Shown piece by piece: positions 51,400-60,171 of a stretch of DNA of 64,000 bases. How positions within the stretch are numbered: the first letter of the stretch is position 1; the number at the start of each line of letters is the position of its first letter. Both the position numbers and the translations under genes were made by a program. Source of the DNA: VXYL01 sp963422285 (GTDB lineage: Bacteria > Pseudomonadota > Gammaproteobacteria > Pseudomonadales > Azotimanducaceae); the NCBI GenBank assembly GCA_963422285.2, contig OY729419.2:372001-436000 (forward strand), given 5' to 3'. Below the pieces are notes generated by a model. It did not search any database. It was not told the origin of the DNA and worked only from the letters and a program-made list of their open reading frames with translations.

Positions 51400-52791
51400 G
51401 TGAGCGACCCGCTTCACAACGAGATCGCGCCCGGTTCCATCGAAGCCAAGGATCTGGCGCACTTGCTGCACCCCACCACCAACCTCGCCGAGCACCATCG
51501 CCAAGGGCCGGCGGTGCATGCCCGCGCCGAGGGCGTCTACCTGTGGGACAACCGCGGCAAGCAGTACCTGGAAGGCATGGCCGGGCTGTGGTGCACGGCT
51601 CTCGGCTACGGCGAGGAGGAGCTGGTGCGGGCCGCCGAGCAGCAGCTGCGCAAGCTCTCCTATTCCCAGCTTTTCGCCGGCAAGACCAACGAGCCGAGCG
51701 TGCTGCTGGCGGAGAAGCTCAAGGCCATGATGCCGTTCGCTGCCGGGCGGGTGTTCTTCGGCCTGTCCGGCTCGGACGCCAACGACACCCAGATCAAGCT
51801 CATGTGGTACTACCACAACCTCGTCGGCAAGCCGGAACGCAAGAAGATCATCTCCCGCCGTTCCGGCTACCACGGCGTCACCGTCGCCGCCGGCAGCCTC
51901 ACCGGTCTGCCGCCGTTCCATCGCCAATTCGATCTGCCGATCCCCAACATCCTGCACACCGACTCGCCGTTCTACTACCGCGAGGCCCAGGAGGGCGAGA
52001 GCGAGGACGACTTCACCACGCGCCTAGCGAACAACCTCGAGCATCTCATCCAAGCCGAGGGGCCAGAGACCGTCGCCGCCTTCATCGCCGAACCGGTGCT
52101 CGGCGCCGGTGGCGTGATCGTGCCGCCCGACGGCTACTATGCCAAGGTGCAAGCGGTGCTGCGCCGCCATCGGGTGTTCTTCATCGACGACGAGGTGATC
52201 TGCGGCTTCGGCCGCACTGGCAATCCCTTCGGCGCGCAGACGCTGGGCATCGAGCCCACCACCATGAGCGTCGCCAAAGCGCTGTCGTCGGCCTACCTGC
52301 CCATCAGCGCCGTGATCGTGCCGGAGTTCCTCTACCAGCCGTTCGTGGAAGCCAGCCGCGAGATCGGCATCTTCGGCCACGGCTTCACCTACTCTGGCCA
52401 TCCGGTATGCGCCGCGGTGGCGCTGCGCGCCTTGGAACTCATGGAGGAACGCGACGTATTCGCCCATGCGGCGCGAATCGGCGAGGTCTTCCAACAGCGT
52501 CTGCGCATGTTCGAGGACCATCCGCTGGTGGGCGACGTGCGCGGCGTCGGCCTCATCGGCGCCGTGGAACTGGTCGCCGACAAGGCCACCAAGGAGCGCT
52601 TCCCGGCCGCCGCCGGCGTCGGCGGGCACTGCATGAATCGCGCTCTGGAACATGGCCTGATCGTGCGCGCCATCGGCGACAGCCTCGCGTTCTGCCCGCC
52701 GCTGGTGATCGACGACAACCAAGTGGACGAGCTGTTCGCCAAGTTCGCCCAGGCGCTGGACGGCACTCTCGCCTACGTCGGAGCGCTGTAG
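51400..52791 (+). CDS. Class III omega-aminotransferase
   Basis: This is a 463-residue PLP-dependent aminotransferase. Seen: LEGMAGLWCTALGYGEEELV, FFGLSGSDANDTQIKLMWYY, SRRSGYHGVTVAAGSLTG, the PLP aspartate in FIDDEVICGFGRTG, and Schiff-base Lys293 in SVAKALSSAYLPISAV. Related enzymes use amines, putrescine or omega-amino acids with pyruvate. GTG 51400 is preceded by AAGGAGA at 51386-51392 with 7-nt spacing, a strong site that decides the start. It is divergent from the NACHT cluster. It is a paralogue of, but clearly different from, the aminotransferase at 39041; the two bracket the accessory block from about 40.4 to 51.2 kb. Confidence 0.93.
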   Translation: MSDPLHNEIAPGSIEAKDLAHLLHPTTNLAEHHRQGPAVHARAEGVYLWDNRGKQYLEGMAGLWCTALGYGEEELVRAAEQQLRKLSYSQLFAGKTNEPSVLLAEKLKAMMPFAAGRVFFGLSGSDANDTQIKLMWYYHNLVGKPERKKIISRRSGYHGVTVAAGSLTGLPPFHRQFDLPIPNILHTDSPFYYREAQEGESEDDFTTRLANNLEHLIQAEGPETVAAFIAEPVLGAGGVIVPPDGYYAKVQAVLRRHRVFFIDDEVICGFGRTGNPFGAQTLGIEPTTMSVAKALSSAYLPISAVIVPEFLYQPFVEASREIGIFGHGFTYSGHPVCAAVALRALELMEERDVFAHAARIGEVFQQRLRMFEDHPLVGDVRGVGLIGAVELVADKATKERFPAAAGVGGHCMNRALEHGLIVRAIGDSLAFCPPLVIDDNQVDELFAKFAQALDGTLAYVGAL

Positions 52792-52870
52792 TCCGTCGGC
52801 AGCAGGCTGAAGGCAAGGGAGGATATCCTGAACTGCCAGCTCGCCCACGTCGAGGCGCTGTAGCGCATCG

Positions 52871-55800
52871 TCAGCAGTCGTCGTCGACGCCGCAGCTCAG
52901 CTGGCGGAAGTAGCGCGCCACCGCTTGGTCGTCGTAGGCGTCGTCTCGGGGACGCTGGGCGCGGACGGTGGCGCCCTCCGTCTTGCCGAGGGCCAGCTCG
53001 AGGCGGTCGAGCTGAGCGAGCATCGTGCGGTAGAGGTGCTCGCGGTTGGCGGCGTTGGCCCCGAGGCCGCGGTAGCGTTGGCGCAATTCGCGCAGATCCA
53101 GGGCGCCGGGGCCTTCGAGCGCAGCGGCGAGACGGCCAGCGGCGCGGGCGATCTCGCCGAGAGCCTCGGCCTCGCCGCCGACGCCGAGGCGCTGCAACTG
53201 GCGCCGGAGATCCTGTACATCGTCGATGGTGGGGCCGCGCCCGGCGGCGTTGGCGTCCTCGATTCGTTCGGCGACGCGGCCGATGCGATTGCGAAATTGC
53301 GCAAGTGCCTGTTCGACCCGACCCTCCTGCCCGATCATGAACAGCGGCCGGCCGTACTCGAAGTACTCCGCGGCAATGGCCAAGCGTTCGCCGACTCGGG
53401 ATTCGGCGAGTTCGTCGAGTGCCCGGTCGAGCTGGCGGACGGCGCCGTTCTCGGAGAAAAGCGACAGCCGCTGCCGAACCTCGGCGAGATCCGCGGCGAT
53501 GCGCTCCAGGTCGCCCTGCATGCGTCGTTTGGTGGCGGCATCGGCTTCCAGGCTGAAGTTGCCGAAGGCAAGATCGCCGTCTTCCCGGCCGGCCTGCAGG
53601 AGCTGCTCCTGCAAGGCTTCCAAGCGCTCCAGGATGCGCTGTTGATCGCGCACCAGTGCATTGGCGGCGCGTTCGGCCTGGCGTACCTGGGCGGTCAGTT
53701 GGTCCCTGTCGCCTTGGCGAATCTGCTCGGCACCCCGACGCAGCGCCTCGGCACCTTGGCGGAATGCCTCCGCATCAATGCGATCTTCCCGCAGCGAGCG
53801 GTCGATGGCGGCGCGAACGCGGTCGATGTCCGCGCTGGCGCTGCCAGTGTGCAGTTCGCCGCTCTCGCGCCCTTGGCGCTGGCCGCTGCTGGCGTTCGCC
53901 AACCGCGTCTCCTGCGCTCCGGACTGATCCTCGGCCAAGCGTTCGCGCAGGGCATCGAGTTCCCGTCGCAGCCGTTCCAGGCGCCAGCGTGAGAAGGGTA
54001 TTTCCTGCTCCTCGCCGCGTTCCTGGCGACGGGCGAGTTCCTCCTGCCGGCGGGCGAGTTCCGTTAGCCGCTGCCATTCGCTGGCGTCGGCGTCGCGGCC
54101 CTGGCCGAAGCTTGGCGTCTGCGGCGTCTCGTAGCGGTTGCGCTCCGGGTCCAGTTCCAAGTCCACCAGCTCGGACAGCGAGCGGCTCACGGCGTCGCCA
54201 CCGGGCGCGCTGCGGGCGAGCGAGACGTTCACGTCGCGCAGACTCGCTTCCGCGGTCAGCAGATGCTGCAGCGCTTCCTGTTCCGGCGAAATGGCGTGGT
54301 CCAGATCGTGGCCAGCCAGCAACGCGGCGGCGCGTTCCATGGCCGCGGCGGCATGGCCGAGCTCGGCGACGAAAGGCGCCACCTCGTCGCTGTCGGCCAG
54401 TTGCCGCCCCTCGGTGCGAGCGACTAGCGTATCCACCTGGTCCTTCAAGGTGCGTTGCAGAATGGCCACCACGTCCATCTGATCGCGCAGGTCGGCGCCT
54501 TGGCGCATGCCGTCGTCGCGTTCCCGGATCAGGTTCCAGGTTGCGCTGACAATGTCTCGCTGCCGCGCCGACAGTTCCAGTTCATCACCGCCGCCACCGC
54601 CACTGCTCGCGGTTTCCCGGTAGCGCTTGTCGAAAGGGCGGACATCAACGAAGTAGAGGGCGCTGCGCGTGGACTGGCGATGATCTGCGGCGTCGGCGTA
54701 GAACGAGACCACGTCGCCCGGTCGAATCGGTCGGCCCTCCTCGCCGACTGCCAGATCTTCCAAGTAGAGCAGATGGCTCGATGCCGCCTCGCGTTCGTCC
54801 GTGGTGGTTTCGCCGACGGCGTCTGCCCACTCGCCGCCGTTGACCGCGTAGCGCAGCGTAAGGGTCTCGATGCCGAAGTCGTCCCGGGCGCGAAAGCGCA
54901 GCGCCACTTCCTCGATGGCGGTGGCCGAGCGGTCCCGGCCCGGAAACGCGAACTCCACCTCCGGCGGCTCGTCGGCCGCCAGGTCGATGAGGAACTCGTC
55001 GCTGATGCGCACTTCCTGGCCGCGGTGGCTCACCGCGACATGCCAAGTGCCAGCGGCGTCGATGGCGAAACGCGCAGCACCGTCGTCGAGTTCGTGTGAG
55101 CGGCCATTGACGACCAAGTAGGCGTCCAGCAGAGGGCGATTGGCACCGACTTGGACGCCAACCTGCGTACCCTCCACGCCGACCACGTCGCCGTGATCCT
55201 GACGGCGGGGTTGCCGGCGCGTCCAGGCCGGAAAGTCCAGCGTCACGTCTAGGCTCGTGAGCGCCGGCAGATCGGCGACTTCGATGCGAAACCGAGGCGA
55301 GTTCAGGCCGCTGGCACTGACGAAGTAGTCCACCGATTCGGTGACCGCCACCAGCACGAACTCGTGGACGTCGCCCTCGTCGTCGGCCGCCGGCAGCATA
55401 TCGACCTCTTCCCAGCGGTCCGAACCGGCGAACGCGGCGTGGACGCGCAAGACACCGGCGGCAAAGCCTTCGGCGCGAGCGCGCAGCAGCACGTCGGCCC
55501 CGCGCGGCATCACCGTATCGCCGGGTTCGACGACGATCTTCGGTCGGGTATCGTCGAGCAGTTCGCCCAGCCACAACCGCTCGGCGGACAGCTGCCAACT
55601 CTGCGGGGCGGCCTCGAACAGCCATGCCAGCAGCACCGCGGCGGCGAACAGAGTGGCCAGCGGCAGTGCCAACAGCCGGCTCGGCACGGCGCGGGCCGGC
55701 GGATGGCGCTCGACGATGCGCAGCGCGTCCGCGGCCAGTTGCGGCAGCAGCGCCGGCGGCTCGGCGCGGCGGTTGGCATCGAACCAGGTAGCGAGGCGGC

Positions 55801-56086
55801 CATCGAATGCTGGAATCCGTCGCTCCGCTCGAAGGGCAGCGTGGCGGCTGCCGATGCGACGCAAAACGACCGCGATCAACGTCGCCGTCACCACGACGTA
55901 CAGCGTCGTCCGTGCCGCCAGAATCCATCCTTCGGGTGGTACCAGATAGGCGTTCGCCGCGGCCAGCGCCAGGGTCAGCACGGCGACGCTGGCGGACCCG
56001 GTAGCGATGACCCGTGTCCGCGCGGTCCATGCCAAGCGCCTCCGGCAGCGTTCCAGGTAGGCGGCGATGCGGTCGCCGGCGGTCAT
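52871..56086 (-). CDS. DUF4175-like large membrane-anchored coiled-coil protein
   Basis: This 1,071-residue protein has hydrophobic segments near residues 28-47, 55-75 and 144-162. A periplasmic beta-rich part (about 180-480) includes PKIVVEPGDTVMPRGADVLL and EFAFPGRDRSATAIEEVALR, and a long Glu/Arg/Gln-rich helical region makes up the C-terminal half. The layout matches DUF4175-type proteins that accompany MoxR/DUF58/BatA genes. The function is unknown; the coiled coil suggests a structural or scaffold role at the cell envelope. It is the last visible gene of the minus-strand MoxR operon, 74 nt after the BatA-like gene. Confidence 0.75.
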   Translation of the reverse strand: MTAGDRIAAYLERCRRRLAWTARTRVIATGSASVAVLTLALAAANAYLVPPEGWILAARTTLYVVVTATLIAVVLRRIGSRHAALRAERRIPAFDGRLATWFDANRRAEPPALLPQLAADALRIVERHPPARAVPSRLLALPLATLFAAAVLLAWLFEAAPQSWQLSAERLWLGELLDDTRPKIVVEPGDTVMPRGADVLLRARAEGFAAGVLRVHAAFAGSDRWEEVDMLPAADDEGDVHEFVLVAVTESVDYFVSASGLNSPRFRIEVADLPALTSLDVTLDFPAWTRRQPRRQDHGDVVGVEGTQVGVQVGANRPLLDAYLVVNGRSHELDDGAARFAIDAAGTWHVAVSHRGQEVRISDEFLIDLAADEPPEVEFAFPGRDRSATAIEEVALRFRARDDFGIETLTLRYAVNGGEWADAVGETTTDEREAASSHLLYLEDLAVGEEGRPIRPGDVVSFYADAADHRQSTRSALYFVDVRPFDKRYRETASSGGGGGDELELSARQRDIVSATWNLIRERDDGMRQGADLRDQMDVVAILQRTLKDQVDTLVARTEGRQLADSDEVAPFVAELGHAAAAMERAAALLAGHDLDHAISPEQEALQHLLTAEASLRDVNVSLARSAPGGDAVSRSLSELVDLELDPERNRYETPQTPSFGQGRDADASEWQRLTELARRQEELARRQERGEEQEIPFSRWRLERLRRELDALRERLAEDQSGAQETRLANASSGQRQGRESGELHTGSASADIDRVRAAIDRSLREDRIDAEAFRQGAEALRRGAEQIRQGDRDQLTAQVRQAERAANALVRDQQRILERLEALQEQLLQAGREDGDLAFGNFSLEADAATKRRMQGDLERIAADLAEVRQRLSLFSENGAVRQLDRALDELAESRVGERLAIAAEYFEYGRPLFMIGQEGRVEQALAQFRNRIGRVAERIEDANAAGRGPTIDDVQDLRRQLQRLGVGGEAEALGEIARAAGRLAAALEGPGALDLRELRQRYRGLGANAANREHLYRTMLAQLDRLELALGKTEGATVRAQRPRDDAYDDQAVARYFRQLSCGVDDDC

Positions 56087-56160
56087 GCCGTCGTCTCCTT
56101 TCGGCTAGCGAGGCGAATGCCTCGGGGCAACGAGGGCGGCCATGAGACTCGACTCATTCG

Positions 56161-58140
56161 TCAACCTCTCCCCGCGCCCAGGAAAGAAAGCAGCCGAAAG
56201 TCGAATCGGCCCAGGTTGGCAGCTACCGATTCGACCAGCAGCAGAGCCGCGGCGAGCGCCAGCAGCCAAGGCGCCAGGGGCAGCAGAGAGGTCTCGGCGT
56301 TGGCATCGGCTGCCGCCGGCGGCACCGCCGCCTGTTCTGCCAGAGCAGCCTTCCCCCGCGCACCCGCGCCGAGAGCTTGCCAGCGGGAGAGAAAGTCCGC
56401 GCTCGCGGGTTGCAGATTCGACTCTCTGGTGTCCACATGCACTGCCATCGACGACACGCGGCCGGGCGTACGCACAGTGTAGACGCCGGGACGGTCGATG
56501 CGAACCACCGGACGACGGGTGGTTTCGTCCAGGGCCAGCACCCGCTGGCCCTGGGCATCGAAGATTTGCACCGAGGCGGCGGGAATGGCGACGGCTTCGC
56601 CAGCCTTGGCGCTCGGCGTCGGATTGCGCGCCAAGTAGTCCACCGCGTTGCCGACCAGACCGACGAACGCCGGTTGCAGCACCAGAGAACCCCACTCTCG
56701 ATCCAGGGCGGTGAGCAGAATCAGGGCACGACCCTTGCCGAGACGCTTCTCCACCAGCAGCGGTGCATCGGCCTGGACGCCGCGAGCCTCCGCGCCGGTC
56801 GCCGCCAAGGCCAGGATGGTGTCGCCAGGAGACGCCGCCAACGCCACCGTGCGGCGTATCGACACGTCCTCCCAGGAACCTCGCGCGATCGGGTGGCTAT
56901 CGTCGACGGCGACCACTCGCCGAGCGCCGGCGACGACGCTGCCGGTCAAGGCGCCGCCCACCGGCAGGGCGCCGTGGCGTTGGCTGCGCTCCCCGGCGAT
57001 GAGCAATGCGCCGCCGCCGTTGGCCAAGTAGCGTTCGAGGCGGCGCTTGGTGGCTGTCGGCAGTTGGCCAGGGTCGAGGACGATGGCCGCGCTGGCCGAG
57101 CGCGGCCAAGCAGCATCCTCCACCCGGATCGGATTTGCCACTCCGCTTGCCTCGAGGGCGGCGGTAAGAAACCGCAGCGCGGCGGCGTCGGCGTTCGGTG
57201 CGACCAGGACCACGGCAGCGGCGTCCACGGCACCTTGAATCGCCCACGCGACATCGTCTTCGGGAACGGCATCGCTGGCATCGAGCGCCACCTCCCAGGC
57301 AACCCGCTCACGCCCGGCGGCGGGGATTGGGAAGGTTACGTTCCGCCGCGTCCCTGCCGACACCGATACGTCAATGCGCTGCCGCTCGGCATCGTCGCCA
57401 GCGCGGCCAAGCGCGACCGCGAGATTTCGACCCCGCGCGGCGTAGCTCGCTACCGTCGCCGCCACCCGATCGCCATCGACGATTGCGGCCTCGACGGCCC
57501 AGTTGTCCTCGGCAGCACCCACCCTATGCAGCGCCAGCGGCCAGAGCGTGCCCTCCACCAGGGCGTTGAAACGGTCGGGCACGGCGCTCGCCTGGAAGTC
57601 CGAGACGATGTGGATGTGCCAGCCGCCGGGCGGTTCCGGCAGGGTGGCGAGGACGGCATCCAGTCGATTGGGCAGGCCGGCGAAGTCCAGCCGGGCCCAA
57701 CTCGGGGTCGCGGCTTCGAGCTCGGAGACCAGGGCGAGGCGGCTGCCGGCGAGGACGACGCGCGAAGTGCCCGATTCGAGCAGGCTGCCAGCCGTGGCCA
57801 GCGCCTCGGCCCAGACCTCGGCCCGACGCATGGACAACGAGCCGTCCAGGACGATCAGCTTGGCCGGGACGGCGCGATCGTCGTCGCCCGATCCGGCCGC
57901 GGTTTCCAGCACCGGCTGCGCGAAGGCCAGCGCGATCAGCGCCAGGAACGCCAGCCGCAGCGCCAGCAGAACCCGGTGCGCCAAAGTGCGCCGGGTACGC
58001 ACCGGCTCCTCCGTCTCGCGCATCAGCATCAGCGAAGAGATCGTGGTTTCGGCTGCTGCGCGTTCGTTCATCCGATGCAGCCACAGCGGTACGGCCAGCG
58101 CCGCCAAGCCGGCCAGGAACGCGATGGCGAGGAAGCTCAC
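56161..58140 (-). CDS. BatA-like membrane protein with degenerate von Willebrand A region
   Basis: This protein of about 659 residues opens with the BatA N-terminal domain MSFLAIAFLAGLAALAVPLWLHRM and has a second membrane helix near 60-80. A vWA-like segment (LIVLDGSLSMRRAEVW, a DxSxS variant) follows, then a glutamine-amidotransferase-like middle (RYLANGGGALLIAGERS) and a C-terminal membrane helix. GTG 58140 gives the canonical BatA start; ATG 58200 is an alternative that would add 20 atypical residues. Aerotolerance-operon proteins of this type work with MoxR ATPases in envelope stress or complex maturation. Its partners MoxR and DUF58 are directly upstream. Confidence 0.8.
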   Translation of the reverse strand: MSFLAIAFLAGLAALAVPLWLHRMNERAAAETTISSLMLMRETEEPVRTRRTLAHRVLLALRLAFLALIALAFAQPVLETAAGSGDDDRAVPAKLIVLDGSLSMRRAEVWAEALATAGSLLESGTSRVVLAGSRLALVSELEAATPSWARLDFAGLPNRLDAVLATLPEPPGGWHIHIVSDFQASAVPDRFNALVEGTLWPLALHRVGAAEDNWAVEAAIVDGDRVAATVASYAARGRNLAVALGRAGDDAERQRIDVSVSAGTRRNVTFPIPAAGRERVAWEVALDASDAVPEDDVAWAIQGAVDAAAVVLVAPNADAAALRFLTAALEASGVANPIRVEDAAWPRSASAAIVLDPGQLPTATKRRLERYLANGGGALLIAGERSQRHGALPVGGALTGSVVAGARRVVAVDDSHPIARGSWEDVSIRRTVALAASPGDTILALAATGAEARGVQADAPLLVEKRLGKGRALILLTALDREWGSLVLQPAFVGLVGNAVDYLARNPTPSAKAGEAVAIPAASVQIFDAQGQRVLALDETTRRPVVRIDRPGVYTVRTPGRVSSMAVHVDTRESNLQPASADFLSRWQALGAGARGKAALAEQAAVPPAAADANAETSLLPLAPWLLALAAALLLVESVAANLGRFDFRLLSFLGAGRG

Positions 58141-58216
58141 GACGCGACCGCTCTGCGGTCGCCCCGCGATTCCGCCAAGCGAAGCCGCCCGTCCATACAT
58201 GGTCTCGGGGGGCGGC

Positions 58217-59134
58217 TCACGGGCGTCTGCCGCGGAAGCGCAGATAGCGCACCAGCGCCCCGTCAAGGGGTTCGTCGGTGTCCATGCGGACGTAATGAGC
58301 GCCGGCGGCGCTGGCCTGCCGACGCAGCGCCTCCTCATGGGAGGCGAGGCGGCGCGGGTAGGCGGCCCTCAGCTCATGGGCGTCCACTTCCACAACGCGC
58401 CCGGTCTCGATGTCGCGCAAGGTGGTGTTGCGCCCGAACTGAGGACAGCGCTCGCCGAGGTCCAGAAGATGGAAGGCAATGACATCGTGGCCGCGGCTGC
58501 CGAGCATGCGCAGCGACCGCCCGAAGTCGGCGGCGTCGCAGTAGAAGTCGGAGATGGCGGCGACGACGCCCCGCTTGGCCATTCGGCGCGCGGCGTAGGC
58601 GAACGCTTCGGTCCAGTCCGAGCCGCCGCTCGGCTTCATGGCGTCGAGCTGGTGGTAGAGCGCCTGCTGCTGCGACCGGCCGGGACCGGGCGGCAGGTAG
58701 GTTCGCACTTCCTCATCGAAGGTCAGCAGCCCGGCGGCGTCGTGCTGGCGGGCGGCGATATGAACCAGCGCCGCGGCCAACCAAGCGCCGTAGCGCAACT
58801 TCGTGGGTTCGGCATCGCCGACGCCCATGGAGGCGCTCTGGTCCATCAGCACCAGCAGCCGGGTATTGGTTTCGCCCTCGAACCGCTTGAGGAGCAGGCG
58901 GTCGGCGCGGGCGTACGCGTTCCAGTCGACGAAGCGCAGATCGTCGCCGGGCACGTAGTCTCGATACTCGGCGAATTCCTGGCTGAAGCCGGGCCGATCG
59001 GCCAAGTGGGCACCATGCAGGGTGCCGTCCACCACGGCGCGAGCAATGAGTTCCAGGCTGCCGAGCTGGGCGAGCAGCGCCGGCGACAGCAAGCGCGTCT
59101 GCTGGCCAAGAGGGGCAGCGGCGGGCACGTTCAC
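58217..59134 (-). CDS. DUF58 family protein (vWA-like)
   Basis: This 305-residue protein carries the DUF58 hallmark FAEYRDYVPGDDLRFVDWNA followed by RADRLLLKRFE, and a vWA-like metal-site region VLMDQSASMGVG. In MoxR operons DUF58 proteins are thought to bridge the ATPase and the membrane BatA/B proteins. The start is GTG 59134, forming a GTGA overlap with the moxR stop (59131-59134), which argues for coupled translation. It has no signal peptide or membrane helix, so it is cytoplasmic. Confidence 0.92.
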   Translation of the reverse strand: MNVPAAAPLGQQTRLLSPALLAQLGSLELIARAVVDGTLHGAHLADRPGFSQEFAEYRDYVPGDDLRFVDWNAYARADRLLLKRFEGETNTRLLVLMDQSASMGVGDAEPTKLRYGAWLAAALVHIAARQHDAAGLLTFDEEVRTYLPPGPGRSQQQALYHQLDAMKPSGGSDWTEAFAYAARRMAKRGVVAAISDFYCDAADFGRSLRMLGSRGHDVIAFHLLDLGERCPQFGRNTTLRDIETGRVVEVDAHELRAAYPRRLASHEEALRRQASAAGAHYVRMDTDEPLDGALVRYLRFRGRRP

Positions 59135-60171
59135 GCCGCCGCGGCGCGTCCATCCGGGACGGCGACGCGCTGGCAGACATCGTCGATGACGGCCTCCACC
59201 GAGACGCCGTCGGATTCCGCGAGGTAGTTGCCTTGCAGACGATGGCGCAGCACCGGCGCGGCCAGGGCTCGGATGTCGCTGGCGCTTACATGGTAGCGGC
59301 CGGCCAGCAGCGCCCGTCCCCGGGCGCCTAGGCAAAGATAGGTGGCGGCGCGGACGCTGGCGCCGTAGCGCAGGTATTTACGCACGGACTCCGTGGCTTC
59401 GGTGGCGTCCGGGCGGGTGGCGCGCACCAGTTCCACGGCGTAGCGCGTTATCGCGTCGGCCACCGGCACTTCCCGCACCAAGCGCTGGAAGGACAGGATG
59501 GCCTCGGTGTCGGCCCAGGGCGCGACCTCCTGTTCGACAATGCCGAGCACGTTGCGGTCCACTACTGCCGCCTCCTGCTCGGCGTCCAGATAGTCCAGCA
59601 CGACATTGAACACGAAGCGGTCCAACTGCGCTTCGGGCAGCGGGTAGGTGCCCTCCAGCTCGATGGGGTTCTGCGTCGCCAGCACCACGAAGGGCGGATC
59701 CAGATCGTAGGTCTTGCCGCGAGCGGTGACGCGGAACTCCTGCATGGCTTCCAGCAGCGCCGACTGGGTCTTTGGCGGCGTACGGTTGATCTCGTCGGCA
59801 AGCAGCACCTGGGTGAAGATCGGCCCGGGTTCGAAGCGCCAGCGCCGGCTGCCGGAAGCGGGGTCTTCGTCCAGGATGTCGGTGCCGGTGACATCCGTGG
59901 GCATCAGGTCCGGCGTGAACTGGATGCGCTTGAAGTCCAGGCCCAGGACGCCGGCGAGGGTGCGCACCATGAGCGTCTTGGCGGTGCCCGGCAGGCCGGT
60001 GATCAGGCAGTGGCCGCCGATCAGCACCGACACCAGCAGCAGGTCGAGCACGGCCTCCTGGCCGACGACGATGCGGCCCAAGGCTTCCTTGATGGCCGTC
60101 ATGGTGTCGCGGAACCGGGCGAGGAGAGCCTCGGTCTCCTCGCCCGGGACGATTCGGGAAGGTTCGGTCAT
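59131..60171 (-). CDS. MoxR-family AAA+ ATPase
   Basis: This 346-residue AAA+ chaperone-like ATPase has Walker A ITGLPGTAKTLMVRT (about 57-71), RIQFTPDLMPTDVTGTDIL, Walker B VLLADEINRTPPKTQSALLE (D126, E127), sensor 1 VLATQNPIELEGTYPLPEAQ and a C-terminal lid with a YGASVRAATYLC block. MoxR proteins help mature metal-containing or membrane complexes together with vWA proteins. Its ATG overlaps the TPR-protease stop by 4 nt (ATGA, 60168-60171) and its stop overlaps the DUF58 start, placing it in the centre of a tightly coupled operon. Confidence 0.95.
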   Translation of the reverse strand: MTEPSRIVPGEETEALLARFRDTMTAIKEALGRIVVGQEAVLDLLLVSVLIGGHCLITGLPGTAKTLMVRTLAGVLGLDFKRIQFTPDLMPTDVTGTDILDEDPASGSRRWRFEPGPIFTQVLLADEINRTPPKTQSALLEAMQEFRVTARGKTYDLDPPFVVLATQNPIELEGTYPLPEAQLDRFVFNVVLDYLDAEQEAAVVDRNVLGIVEQEVAPWADTEAILSFQRLVREVPVADAITRYAVELVRATRPDATEATESVRKYLRYGASVRAATYLCLGARGRALLAGRYHVSASDIRALAAPVLRHRLQGNYLAESDGVSVEAVIDDVCQRVAVPDGRAAAA

